Shown piece after piece: positions 25,288 through 33,878 of a DNA stretch of 64,000 bases; positions within the stretch are counted from its first letter, which is position 1; the number at the start of each line of letters is the position of its first letter. The notes below the pieces were generated by a model. The model ran no database searches, was not told the origin of the DNA, and saw nothing but the letters and a program-made list of their open reading frames with translations. Both the position numbers and the translations under genes were made by a program. This stretch comes from UBA1876 sp003446665 (lineage in GTDB: Bacteria > Synergistota > Synergistia > Synergistales > Thermovirgaceae), in assembly GCA_040616305.1 (NCBI GenBank), contig CP159918.1, forward strand, positions 1,488,001 through 1,552,000, in the 5' to 3' direction.

Positions 25288-26481
25288 TCATTCCACTTCT
25301 TTGCGGATGCCTTCGAAGGCTGAGTGGATCCGCCGGAGCCCGTCCTCGAGAAGTTCCGCGGGGCAAGCGATGTTGAGGCGCTGGTAGCCTTCGCCTTCCC
25401 TGCCGAACCAGTGGCCGGGGTCGAGGGCGACTCGGCCTTTTTGAAGAAGCAGTTCGGTGATTTTTTCGGAATCAAGCCCGCTTTTTCTAAAGTCGAGCCA
25501 TACCAGGTAGGTGCCTTCGGGACGGGTAACGCCGACCCAGGGCATGGAGATCCGAAAAAAGGCTATGGCCTGTTCCAGGTTCTTTTCGACGTATGAAAGC
25601 ATCTCTCGGCGCCAGATGTCGCCGTGTTTGTAAGCGGCTTTCGCGGCTGCCAGGCCGAAGACGTTGTGGTGGGACGCGGCTGTGGCCTTGTGGGCCTTTT
25701 CGTAGGCGGACCAAAGGGCCTTGTCGGCGATGATTGTGTAAGACGTGTTAAGGCCGGGGATGTTGAAGGTCTTGCTGGGACTTACGCAAGTTATCCACCG
25801 TTTTTTTCCTTTTGACCTGGTGGCATAGGGTATGTGCCGGTTCCCCGAATGAACTAGGTCTGCGTGGATCTCGTCTGAGACGATGACGGTTTCGGTTTCT
25901 TCGCTTATTTCGGCCAGCTTATCCAGCTCACGGGCGGTCCAGACCCGACCAACGGGGTTGTGTGGGCTGCATAGGAGCACCATTTTCACTGCTTTATCCC
26001 TACAAGCCCGTTCGAGGCCTTCGAAATCCATATTGTAATATCCCTTTTCTTCGATGAGCGGAACCTGCACGAGTATCCTTTCGTTGTCTTCCACGATCCT
26101 GAAAAAGGGCGGGTATACGGGAGGCATGATGACAACCTTATCGCCGGTACTTGTAAGGGCCCGAATCGCCATGCCGATGGCGGGCATCACGCCGGGGGCC
26201 GTAAATATCCAGCTAGGGTCGACAGTCCAGCCGTGGACCCGTTCCATCCAATCGGCCACTGCATCGAAAACTGAACGCGGGTCCGAGGCGTATCCGAAGA
26301 CGCCGTGCTCGACCCGTTCCCGAAGGGCTTTTATGACCGGTCCCGGCGAGAGAAAGTCCATGTCGGCCACCCACATGGGGAGCGTGTCATCGGGGATGAG
26401 GCCGAATCGTTCTTTCATGCCGTCCCACTTCAGGCTGTCGGTGTTCATGCGGTTTATGACCTTGTCGAAGGAAGATGCCAT
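25288..26481 (-). CDS. MalY/PatB-type PLP-dependent C-S lyase (aminotransferase fold)
   Basis: This encodes 397 residues. Start ATG 26481 has AGAGGTG six bases upstream; a GTG at 26488-26490 is also in frame. The PLP lysine is in the motif CVSPSKTFNIPGLN near residue 235, and the N-terminus (WADMDFLSPGPVIKALRER, GYA) is typical of MalY/PatB cystathionine beta-lyase-like enzymes. The conserved SPHNPVGRVW segment binds cofactor. The expected reaction is beta-elimination of cysteine-type thioethers to pyruvate, ammonia and a thiol. Substrate cannot be read from sequence. It is 65 bp downstream of the duplicated membrane protein, same strand. Confidence 0.9.
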   Translation of the reverse strand: MASSFDKVINRMNTDSLKWDGMKERFGLIPDDTLPMWVADMDFLSPGPVIKALRERVEHGVFGYASDPRSVFDAVADWMERVHGWTVDPSWIFTAPGVMPAIGMAIRALTSTGDKVVIMPPVYPPFFRIVEDNERILVQVPLIEEKGYYNMDFEGLERACRDKAVKMVLLCSPHNPVGRVWTARELDKLAEISEETETVIVSDEIHADLVHSGNRHIPYATRSKGKKRWITCVSPSKTFNIPGLNTSYTIIADKALWSAYEKAHKATAASHHNVFGLAAAKAAYKHGDIWRREMLSYVEKNLEQAIAFFRISMPWVGVTRPEGTYLVWLDFRKSGLDSEKITELLLQKGRVALDPGHWFGREGEGYQRLNIACPAELLEDGLRRIHSAFEGIRKEVE

Positions 26482-26546
26482 TTGCGTCACCTCTTAGGGA
26501 TATTAGTGGTTTTTGAAAACGGGCCGATGACGGAGAAATCAACCAG

Positions 26547-27797
26547 TTATTTCCCGTACTCCGCCTCCATGATATCAGACCGCAGCCTGTCGATCCTTAT
26601 CAACAGACGCATGAGATACAGAAGGACGCATCCGTTGGCTGTGAGTATGACGCCCACTATCCAGCCAGGGATTAGGTTGGAAATCAGCATGGAAGTTCCA
26701 AAGAGTATCGACACAAGGTTCATGACAAACTGTGTGATGGAAAGATGCACCAGCACAGTGGGCACTGCGTCCGCCTCTTTCATTCTTTTAACCGCGGATA
26801 CCACGATTTTCACGAGCCCCGCAGCCCCGCCGACGAGGTTAAGCAAACCAACCAGAAGGGTCAAAAAGGGGACAAGCACGTTAGGCACTACGCAGGAAAC
26901 GATACCCAGGGCCGCGAAGACAAACCCAAAAAGGATTACAAGCCACGTGCGATGAAAGGGTCCTACGGGCGTACCGCCGGAAGCCAGCATCTGGATGGAG
27001 AAAATAACCATCAGGAGGCCAAGCTGGGCGCTCCCCGAAAAAGGCAACCTGCCGAAGCTGACTGGGACGAGGAGCACTCCGAGAATCAGCATGAAAACAC
27101 CGGTGAGAAGAAGCATGGCCTTGTCGGCATCGAGCCCGAAATCATCGCCCGAAGCCTTCGCCGCCTGGGGGTAGGCACGATAAATTTTCTGAAGCAAAAA
27201 CGCGACAACAAAAATAGAGGATCCGTATACAAGCACTGAAATCGCAGTCAAAGACGCCGAAAACAAACCCTGTTCCCACACGAGAAGTCCTGCCAACATG
27301 GAAAACACGTAAACAGCCCCACATGCAGGAGCAAGGTAAAGAAAGATACCTCCATAGCCCAGCCAGGCCTGTAGCTTGTCCTTTGAAACAAGCATCTGCA
27401 GCAATTGCAGTAACCCGCCCATGCAAAGACAGATAATTAGCACAACTTTCGGAACGAGCGTAAATACATCCGGAACGAAACAAGCGACTATGCCCACCGC
27501 CGCTACGGTGACCCCCAGGACCAAGACCGCCTTTGTCCTGCGCATGTCTCCCGCGGGGGTACGACCCAAACTTACAGTCTGGAGTCCGAAGAGAAAAAGA
27601 AGCAGGCCGTATACTCCGTTCTCATAGTACGGTATCAGGCCGGAGTAAACGGGAAAAAGCAGTAGCCCCGTAAGAGTCACGGCCATGCCCGCAACCAGAA
27701 GTACTACTACGTCAAAGTAAAGGTCCGCGTCTTCGAATAGAAATTCGGTCTTTTCCAAAAAACTTTTCCACATGGTCCCCGCATCGGCAATCTTCAA
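26547..27797 (-). CDS. Multi-pass membrane protein with internal duplication
   Basis: This encodes 416 residues, with roughly ten to twelve hydrophobic segments. The protein contains two copies of a unit of about 85 residues. Near residues 33-115 and 230-310 both show a TM pair, then a G-TP-G...R loop (SLGRTPAGDMRR versus SGGTPVGPFHR), another TM, and GIVxCxVP(D/N)V. No catalytic or transporter motif was recognised. A TTG start at 27797 overlaps the SDR stop by 4 bp; the ATG at 27773 is an alternative. It is the third gene of a unit with an acetoacetate-decarboxylase-like protein and an SDR. Function unknown; a membrane partner or transporter for the same small molecule is a guess. Confidence 0.8.
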   Translation of the reverse strand: MKIADAGTMWKSFLEKTEFLFEDADLYFDVVVLLVAGMAVTLTGLLLFPVYSGLIPYYENGVYGLLLFLFGLQTVSLGRTPAGDMRRTKAVLVLGVTVAAVGIVACFVPDVFTLVPKVVLIICLCMGGLLQLLQMLVSKDKLQAWLGYGGIFLYLAPACGAVYVFSMLAGLLVWEQGLFSASLTAISVLVYGSSIFVVAFLLQKIYRAYPQAAKASGDDFGLDADKAMLLLTGVFMLILGVLLVPVSFGRLPFSGSAQLGLLMVIFSIQMLASGGTPVGPFHRTWLVILFGFVFAALGIVSCVVPNVLVPFLTLLVGLLNLVGGAAGLVKIVVSAVKRMKEADAVPTVLVHLSITQFVMNLVSILFGTSMLISNLIPGWIVGVILTANGCVLLYLMRLLIRIDRLRSDIMEAEYGK

Positions 27798-28600
27798 TAG
27801 TAGGTTCCCTTCGTACGGTAGTTTTCGCGCCTTTCGGCGGCAAGCTGTCTGGCCACCTTGTCGAACTCCTCCTTGCGCTCCCTGTACAAAGTGTAGAAGT
27901 CCCGTGCGCTTTGGGGCAATACGATAACGACGGATTTCTTCTCCATTTCCTGGAAGATATACTCCACCGCCTCGTCAACGCCTATGGAGTCGGCCGGCGG
28001 CGTCATGTCGCCGAAGATAGGCGTCCTGACGTTGGCCGGGCAGAAGACGCTAAACTGGAGACCTTCGACCTCCAGCTCGTACTGGAGGCTCTCGGTCATG
28101 GAGATGACGGCGGCCTTGGTCGCCGCGTAAACGGCCTGGTACGGTACAGGGAGCAGGCCGGTAATGGAGCCGGCGTTTACTATGTGGCCGAACCCCTGTT
28201 CCCTCATGATCGGAATGGCCGAGTATGTGCCGTAGATAACGCCTTTAAGGTTGAGGTCGATGGCCTTGTCCCATATCTCAAAGGTAACCCGTTCCGTGGG
28301 AATGGTAACACCTACCCCGGCGATGTTGCACACGAAGTCGAGGTGTCCGGAATGATCGGCGGCGCTTTCGATAAGCCCGGCTACCTGTTCCCTCTTGGTG
28401 ACATCCGTCACTACGGGGAAAACCTTGCCCGGGTAATCGCTCCCGAGCCGCTGAGACTCGCGACTCAGGTTTTCCTCGTTGAAGTCGCCCATAAAAACAG
28501 CCTTAGCTCCGCGCTTTAGAAACTGCTCTGTCGTCTCAAGGCCTATACCCGACGCGGCTCCCGTAATCGCGGCTACCTTGTTCTCGTAATATCCGCTCAT
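27794..28600 (-). CDS. Short-chain dehydrogenase/reductase (SDR)
   Basis: This 268-residue classical SDR has the nucleotide-binding motif TGAASGIG at residues 14-21, an NAG motif (CNIAGVG and NAGSITG), and the catalytic pair in YQAVYAATKAA (Tyr...Lys). The C-terminal 40 residues are charged (RERKEEFDKVARQLAAERR). It oxidises or reduces an alcohol/ketone with NAD(P). It lies 25 bp after the acetoacetate-decarboxylase-like gene and overlaps the membrane protein gene by 4 bp, so the three are probably co-transcribed and act on one substrate. Substrate not determinable. Confidence 0.92.
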   Translation of the reverse strand: MSGYYENKVAAITGAASGIGLETTEQFLKRGAKAVFMGDFNEENLSRESQRLGSDYPGKVFPVVTDVTKREQVAGLIESAADHSGHLDFVCNIAGVGVTIPTERVTFEIWDKAIDLNLKGVIYGTYSAIPIMREQGFGHIVNAGSITGLLPVPYQAVYAATKAAVISMTESLQYELEVEGLQFSVFCPANVRTPIFGDMTPPADSIGVDEAVEYIFQEMEKKSVVIVLPQSARDFYTLYRERKEEFDKVARQLAAERRENYRTKGTYY

Positions 28601-28625
28601 TTACCTCATCCCTTTCTCTCTGCCT

Positions 28626-29426
28626 TCAGGGCAGGACCCTCGAATCGCCCACGTTCAACCTGGCGTATCCTTTGAGCATCATTGCATAGGAGTACTTCAA
28701 AACGGGCAGGTTCGCCAGGCTAGCGATAGCCCGGCATTGAAGAGGGTGTTCTTCGGCCGTAAGTTCATTCCATTCGACGCATCCATCGCCCTTCCATGCC
28801 TTTGTTACCCTCGATTCCTGCGGATACAAAGTGGCATGGCTTAATGACGCGCCGCCCTTTCCAAGGTTTGGCAGGTATCTCCACCCGAAGTTGTTGGTGA
28901 CTGCCTTTTCGTTCATCTTTGAGATGGCTTTTTCGTCGAGCTCCTCTTTCCGCCAGAAGTGCATTTTGATAAAGGTGCAACATTCGTAACTCGCGGAGGT
29001 AAACCAATGGTCGCCTATATGACGCTCCGAGGCCACGTCGGCAAAAACCTTGGGCATGCCGTCTTCCTCGCGCCCCCCGAGGATCGGGCAGGCCTTGTTT
29101 TCCCAGATGACAAGGGGGTAAACACCTGCAAGCCCCTCGTCGTTGCCCTCGTAACGAACCGGCACCGAAACCTGTATGAGGCGGTATTCACCGTTTGACA
29201 TCCACTCCACGTCCCGGAAGTTGACAAACTGGACGGTTACCGCGGGCTCCAAAAGCTCAAAGTCGCCGGGAATGTACTGCAACAAGGTTTCTTCGTCCGT
29301 TTCAAACTGCACCTGTATGCCCGTCATGTCACCATGAGTCGTCCTTACCGGAAAGAAAGGATTCCCCGAAAAATGCACGGGCATCTTGTAGACGTAATTC
29401 TTTTGGAATCTGAATTTTCCTCTCAT
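28626..29426 (-). CDS. Acetoacetate decarboxylase family protein
   Basis: This 266-residue protein belongs to the acetoacetate decarboxylase fold. The region GGREEDGMPKVFADV near residues 117-131 matches the family segment that carries the Schiff-base lysine in true decarboxylases, and a Lys is present there. N-terminal VQFETDEETLLQYIPGDFEL is also typical. Many homologues act on other beta-keto or enol substrates, so true acetoacetate activity is uncertain. Start ATG 29426 follows AGGGGGC. It is the first gene of a three-gene unit with an SDR and a duplicated membrane protein. The IS256-family element begins about 70 bp upstream and may have altered its promoter. Confidence 0.85.
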   Translation of the reverse strand: MRGKFRFQKNYVYKMPVHFSGNPFFPVRTTHGDMTGIQVQFETDEETLLQYIPGDFELLEPAVTVQFVNFRDVEWMSNGEYRLIQVSVPVRYEGNDEGLAGVYPLVIWENKACPILGGREEDGMPKVFADVASERHIGDHWFTSASYECCTFIKMHFWRKEELDEKAISKMNEKAVTNNFGWRYLPNLGKGGASLSHATLYPQESRVTKAWKGDGCVEWNELTAEEHPLQCRAIASLANLPVLKYSYAMMLKGYARLNVGDSRVLP

Positions 29427-29494
29427 ACGCCAAGCCCCCTCGTATCCTTTGGTTTACTGATCCTCGCTTACTGGGGAATCCTCATCAGGACGGA

Positions 29495-30917
29495 GATCAA
29501 GCCCCTAAACTGCTGTAAAAAGGTCGTCTAAAAAAGGCGGCAGTCGGTGGAAGGACAAAAAAACCACCGGGACTTCGGTTACAGTGTAACCAGATAGAAA
29601 ACACAAACCGAAGGAGTGATCCCGGTGGCAAAAACGACAGTAAACCTTGACAACGAAATTGTCCAGTCCCTGCTGCAGGGCGACCTGACCTGCCTTCAAT
29701 CGGTGGTCAAGGACCTCATCGAGCATGCGCTGGAGACGAAGGCGGAAGAGATCCTGCAGGCGGAACGGTACGAACGGACGCCGGACCGGAAAGGGTACCG
29801 GAACGGGTACCGGAGTAAGTGGGTAACGACCAGGCTCGGGCGTATTCCGATCCGGGTCCCCCAGATGCGTGGCGGAGGGTTGGACACGGAAGAGCTGAAG
29901 CTTCTGCCCCGGTTCGAACAGGCCTTCCTTCTGACGCTGCTTGAAATGGTCATAAACGGTGTCAGCACCAGGAAGGTGAGACGGGTTATGGAAGAGCTCT
30001 GCGGCCTGGAGATCTCCAAGAGCACCGTCAGCCGGCTGTGCGGCCTCCTGCATGGACGGGTTGCTGAGTGGAACGAACGGTCACTTGAGGGGACGAACTA
30101 TCCCTTTCTTCAGGCTGACGCCCTGGTGATCCGTGTGAGGGAAAACCGGAAGGTCGTCAAGAAGGTCATCCAGCTCGCCATCGGTGTATCAGAGGCAGGA
30201 TACAGGGAGGTCCTCGGCATCCGGGTGGCCCGTCAGGAGAGCGAGGTGAGCTGGACGGAATTTTTCACCTGGCTCAACAAGAGGGGTTTGGCAGGCGTAG
30301 ACTACGTCACCTCAGACAACCATGAGGGATTGAAGCTGGCCTTGGGGAAGACCCTGCCCCATGTAGTCTGGCAGAGGTGCCAGACCCACTTTTCCAGGAA
30401 CCTTCTGGACAAAGTGCACAAAAAGGACCGTCAGCAGGTCCACGCCATGCTGAAATACATGTACGACGCACCGACAAAGAAAAAGGCCCTGGAAGCCGCC
30501 GAAGAGCTCATGGACTTTCTGGAGGAGCGCTATCCCGAGGCCATGGAGCTTCTCGACAATGCGAAAGACGATATCCTGGCCGTCTACGATCTCCCGGCGA
30601 ATTGCCGGAAGAAGATGCGGACCACGAACATGACGGAGCGGACCAACGAGGAGATCCGGAGGCGGGAACGGGTGATCCGGATCTTCCCGAAGGATGCCTC
30701 GGCGATGATGCTGGTGGGAGCGTATCTTCAGGAACTCAGTGAGGAGTGGATATCCGGACGTCGGTACATGGACATGACGGAATTCCATGAAGCGAAGGCG
30801 GAACAGGAACGAAAGGAAACGGCCTCAGTGAAACAACCAGTAAACATGGCTCAATCCGAGGCCGTGGTGGTGAATATGTAACCGGGTCCGAATTTACAGC
30901 AGTTCTGGGACTTGACT
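29495..30917 (+). mobile_element. IS256-family insertion sequence
   Basis: About 1.42 kb. Imperfect terminal inverted repeats run from TCAAG(C/T)CCC through AACTGCTGTAAA at 29497-29519 and in reverse at 30893-30915. AGGACG occurs directly outside both ends (29487 and 30918), consistent with a decayed 8-bp target duplication (AGGACGGA versus AGGACGCG). Exact ends are uncertain by a few bases. Confidence 0.8.
29625..30881 (+). CDS. IS256-family transposase
   Basis: This 418-residue transposase uses a GTG start at 29625, eight bases after AAGGAG. Family hallmarks are present: RKGYRNGYRSK then the VPQMRGGG segment; TVSRLCG; the first catalytic Asp in LQADALVIRVRE; the second in YVTSDNHEGL; and the C-terminal region with TNMTERTNEEIRRRERVIRIFP, which contains the catalytic Glu. 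The characteristic C-terminal ending MLVGAYLQELSEEW is also intact. No frameshift, so it is possibly active. Confidence 0.95.
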   Translation: MAKTTVNLDNEIVQSLLQGDLTCLQSVVKDLIEHALETKAEEILQAERYERTPDRKGYRNGYRSKWVTTRLGRIPIRVPQMRGGGLDTEELKLLPRFEQAFLLTLLEMVINGVSTRKVRRVMEELCGLEISKSTVSRLCGLLHGRVAEWNERSLEGTNYPFLQADALVIRVRENRKVVKKVIQLAIGVSEAGYREVLGIRVARQESEVSWTEFFTWLNKRGLAGVDYVTSDNHEGLKLALGKTLPHVVWQRCQTHFSRNLLDKVHKKDRQQVHAMLKYMYDAPTKKKALEAAEELMDFLEERYPEAMELLDNAKDDILAVYDLPANCRKKMRTTNMTERTNEEIRRRERVIRIFPKDASAMMLVGAYLQELSEEWISGRRYMDMTEFHEAKAEQERKETASVKQPVNMAQSEAVVVNM

Positions 30918-30968
30918 AGGACGCGGAACAAACCAGCTTCCATCAACGGAGCCGCGACGCAACAATCA

Positions 30969-31000
30969 CATTTATTTGTTCTTTAGTGAACAAATAAATG
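30969..31000. repeat. Perfect 13-bp AT-rich inverted repeat
   Basis: CATTTATTTGTTC is followed after 6 bases by its exact complement. It lies between the IS256-family element and the 3' end of the hydroxyacid dehydrogenase gene. It is not GC-rich and has no U tract on either strand, so it is a weak terminator candidate or a protein-binding site. Confidence 0.6.
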
Positions 31001-31062
31001 CTTAAAATATTTTGAGTCTTAATCTCTTTTGCGTCAATATGGCGTTTTATTCTGGCAGGAGT

Positions 31063-32046
31063 TTAAACCGAAAAGTCATCGGTTCTTTGTTTTTGGTCCC
31101 GAGGGAGAGCATCCACGTTAATCGTGGTTTCGGGTATCCTCCCTTGAAGGAGGTCAATGGCGGATTGACACATGGCACGGGCCTGGTTCACTAGGCTTTC
31201 AGTAGTCTGGGTGAGTCGGTGGGGGGTTACAATTACGTTTTCCAGTTGCAGAAGCGGATTGTCTTCCCTGAGGGGTTCTTCCTTTACTACGTCAAGGCCT
31301 GCCCCCATGAGATGTCCTTCCTTCAGGACACGGAAAAGGGCGTCTTCATCGATGATTCCTCCGCGCGCCATGTTTATCAGGATGGCGTCCTTCTTCATCC
31401 TGCGGAGCCTGGTCTCGTCAAAAAGGTGCCACGTCGACGGCGTAAGAGGACAATGCAGGCTGACTACATCGCTTTCTGCAATGACCTTATCCATGTCCGC
31501 GGGCTCCCAGTCGGCTTTTCCCTTTTTTTCGAACACTCTCGGCGACGTGGCAATCACGCGCATTCCAAGGCCGTGTGCGGCGATGTGGGCGACATGCTTC
31601 GCCACTCTGCCTGTACCGACCAGTCCCAGGGTCTTGCCGAAAAGTTCCTTCCCAAGGAGATTAGCCGATGAAGTGGTGTTTTTGTTTTTCAGGGGAAGCT
31701 GTCTTGCCACGGCAAGCATCAAAAGGACCGTAGCCTCGGCCGTGGATTTTTCGTTGCCGGGTGATATTGTGATGGGGATACCGAGTTTAGATGCACATTC
31801 GACATCGATGTGATCAGCTCCTACCCCGGCAACCACAATCCCCTTGATATTTTTGGCCCTTTGCAGAAAGGAGCAGTCTATCCTGTACAGCCTGGTGAAC
31901 ACGATATCCAGCCCCGGCAGTTCGTTCTCGAGCCTGCTCATGTTTTCTTCCGCGAAAAAGATAAGCTCGCCCTTTGTGGACAAGTTTTCAAAAATCTCTC
32001 GCGTTTCGGGTGTTATCGTCACATCAAGGAATCCGAAACTTGCCAT
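31063..32046 (-). CDS. D-isomer-specific 2-hydroxyacid dehydrogenase
   Basis: This encodes 327 residues, ATG 32046 after AAGGAAG; the longer frame to 32148 runs into the kinase gene. The NAD-binding motif LGLVGTGRVAKHVA near residue 150 and the catalytic Arg (NMARGGIIDEDAL), Glu (AGLDVVKEEPL) and His (TPHRLTQTTE) of the family are all present. It reduces a 2-keto acid to a D-2-hydroxy acid. Its pairing with glycerate 2-kinase, 20 bp upstream, suggests hydroxypyruvate or glyoxylate reduction feeding D-glycerate to the kinase; this is inference from context. Confidence 0.9.
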   Translation of the reverse strand: MASFGFLDVTITPETREIFENLSTKGELIFFAEENMSRLENELPGLDIVFTRLYRIDCSFLQRAKNIKGIVVAGVGADHIDVECASKLGIPITISPGNEKSTAEATVLLMLAVARQLPLKNKNTTSSANLLGKELFGKTLGLVGTGRVAKHVAHIAAHGLGMRVIATSPRVFEKKGKADWEPADMDKVIAESDVVSLHCPLTPSTWHLFDETRLRRMKKDAILINMARGGIIDEDALFRVLKEGHLMGAGLDVVKEEPLREDNPLLQLENVIVTPHRLTQTTESLVNQARAMCQSAIDLLQGRIPETTINVDALPRDQKQRTDDFSV

Positions 32047-32066
32047 AAGTCTTCCTTGTTTCTTTC

Positions 32067-33362
32067 TCAGGACCAGTCTCCGCACAGGAGGATAGTCAGG
32101 TCGTTGACGTTTGTCCCTGTCGGACCGGTGCGGACAAGGCAACCGCACGCGTCAAGGGCGTTGTAAGTGTCGTTGTCTTCCAATAGAGCTTCGGCGTCAA
32201 GTCCGAGTTCTTCAAGGACAGCTATCGTCGATCCGTCCACCAGGCCCCCGGCCGCATCCGTGGGGCCGTCCGTCCCGTCCGATCCAACAGAGATGACGAC
32301 CGTTCGGTCAAGACCTCTGATTCCTAACGCAGACGAAAGTGCCAGTTCCTGGTTCCGTCCGCCTTTGCCCTTCCCCTTCACGTGCACCACTGTTTCACCA
32401 CCTGTTATGATGGCACAAGGGGGTTTTAGTGGGTTTTTCGTAGAGTTGACCTCCCTGGCGATGGAGGCGATAAAAGCCCCCGCCTCACGGGCCTCACAGT
32501 CAAGGGTCGTCGACAGTAAAAGCGTCTTGTAGCCGAGTTTACTGGCAGCCTCCGACGCTGCGGTGCAGAGGGTTTTTACGCTCCCGGTGACGACGGTGGT
32601 CACGTTAGAAAGCTCCTTTGGAGTTTCTTCTCGCAGAGTATTAAGTAACTGCGGGCGCAGGGAAAGTCCGTATTTTCTTATCACTCTCAAGGCGTCCTTT
32701 ACGGTTGTGGCATCGGGGTACGCTGGCCCCGAGGCGATGCTGTCCAGCCTGTCGCCCAGGACATCCGAAAGTACAACCGCGAAGACATGGGCTTTTCCGG
32801 CAAGACAGGCGAACCGGCCGCCCTTGACGGCCGAAAGCCGTTTCCTGATCATGTTTATCTCCACGATGCCGGCACCCGAGGCCAAAAGCTGACCCGTAAC
32901 GTCTGCTATATCTTCCAGGGTCACGCCTTCTTTGGGTTTCTCGAAAAGGGCGGAGCCTCCGCCGGAAACCAAAAACAGGACGGTGTCCCTCTCGGAAAGG
33001 CCTCTTAACTTTTTAAGCGCCTTTTCGGTACCCTTGAGGGTGTTTTCGTCGGGAACTGGGTGTCCGGCCTCGCAAATTTCGACTCCCCCGATCTCTCCCA
33101 TCGAGTGGCCGTACTTGGTTATCACCACACCATCCGTAATAAGCCCGTTAAGAGAGTCGAACGCGGCTTTCGCCATTCGCCAGGCCGCCTTGCCTATGGC
33201 AACCAGAACGATCTTTCCTCCCAAACTCACACGTTCTTTGAAAGGGTCACTTTCCAGGGCCTTCTTGACGGCGTTTTCTGGAAGCACTGCATCGATCGCC
33301 TCCAGCGCCACCTTCATGGCGTCCTCACGGAGCCTTTTCAATGCGGAATCATCCTTGTTCAT
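32067..33362 (-). CDS. Glycerate 2-kinase (MOFRL family)
   Basis: This 431-residue protein has the DUF4147 N-terminal domain (VALEAIDAVLPENAV, LVAIGKAAWRMA, ITKYGHS, LVSGGGSALF) and the C-terminal MOFRL domain (GGRNQELALS, SVGSDGTDGPTDAAGG). This is the class I-like glycerate kinase that makes 2-phosphoglycerate from D-glycerate and ATP. The length is normal. It precedes the 2-hydroxyacid dehydrogenase and follows PpnP by 64 bp, all on one strand. Together with kbl-tdh further upstream it fits routing of serine/glycine/threonine carbon to glycolysis. Confidence 0.92.
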   Translation of the reverse strand: MNKDDSALKRLREDAMKVALEAIDAVLPENAVKKALESDPFKERVSLGGKIVLVAIGKAAWRMAKAAFDSLNGLITDGVVITKYGHSMGEIGGVEICEAGHPVPDENTLKGTEKALKKLRGLSERDTVLFLVSGGGSALFEKPKEGVTLEDIADVTGQLLASGAGIVEINMIRKRLSAVKGGRFACLAGKAHVFAVVLSDVLGDRLDSIASGPAYPDATTVKDALRVIRKYGLSLRPQLLNTLREETPKELSNVTTVVTGSVKTLCTAASEAASKLGYKTLLLSTTLDCEAREAGAFIASIAREVNSTKNPLKPPCAIITGGETVVHVKGKGKGGRNQELALSSALGIRGLDRTVVISVGSDGTDGPTDAAGGLVDGSTIAVLEELGLDAEALLEDNDTYNALDACGCLVRTGPTGTNVNDLTILLCGDWS

Positions 33363-33426
33363 CGGTCGACATCCCTTGCATCGGACATGCGGCGGCCCGA
33401 AAAGACCGCCGCCTTCTTGCTCTTTG

Positions 33427-33747
33427 CTACTCCTTGATATAGGAACAGAGATAGTCGAAAACCTCCACGTTTTTAAGTTTAAAGGAGCTTTTGGCCGGGA
33501 TACTGAAGCTCTCGCCGGCCTTGAAGGTTTTCCACTCGTTCTCGCCGGGCAAAAGGACCTCGGCGCTTCCCTGGAGAACTTCCATTACTTCGGCATCCTC
33601 TGTGCCGAATTCATACTCTCCGGGCAGAAACACGCCCAGCGTCTTTCGTTCTCCATCGGGAAGGTAAAAGGTCCTGCTGGTAACCTTACCGCCATAATAT
33701 ACATTTGCCTTGCATACAAGAGTTACGTTTTCGAACTTTTCCCGCAT
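33427..33747 (-). CDS. ppnP: Pyrimidine/purine nucleoside phosphorylase PpnP
   Basis: This encodes 106 residues with a cupin-type beta barrel. The motif KTLGVFLPGEYEFGTEDAE and the ending VFDYLCSYIKE are typical of the PpnP/DUF1255 family. These enzymes split several purine and pyrimidine nucleosides with phosphate to base and ribose 1-phosphate. Start ATG 33747 has AGGAAGGTG upstream; the frame extends further but without a ribosome site. It stands between the tdh terminator and the glycerate kinase gene. A GC-rich imperfect hairpin lies at 33391-33416 after its stop. Confidence 0.92.
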   Translation of the reverse strand: MREKFENVTLVCKANVYYGGKVTSRTFYLPDGERKTLGVFLPGEYEFGTEDAEVMEVLQGSAEVLLPGENEWKTFKAGESFSIPAKSSFKLKNVEVFDYLCSYIKE

Positions 33748-33834
33748 GAAAACACCTTCCTTACATGTCATGAAAATCTTTTGATGGTATCAGAGTTCCA
33801 TTGTAGCTTATCTGAACGTTTACAGAGGAATCAA

Positions 33835-33867
33835 TAAAAAAGGGGGAAGCACGAAGCTCCCCCCCCT
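33835..33867 (-). terminator. Rho-independent terminator of the kbl-tdh operon
   Basis: On the minus strand a GGGGGAGC...GCTTCCCCC hairpin is followed by six T residues, starting 12 bp after the tdh stop codon. Confidence 0.85.
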
Positions 33868-33878
33868 AAAATGATTGT

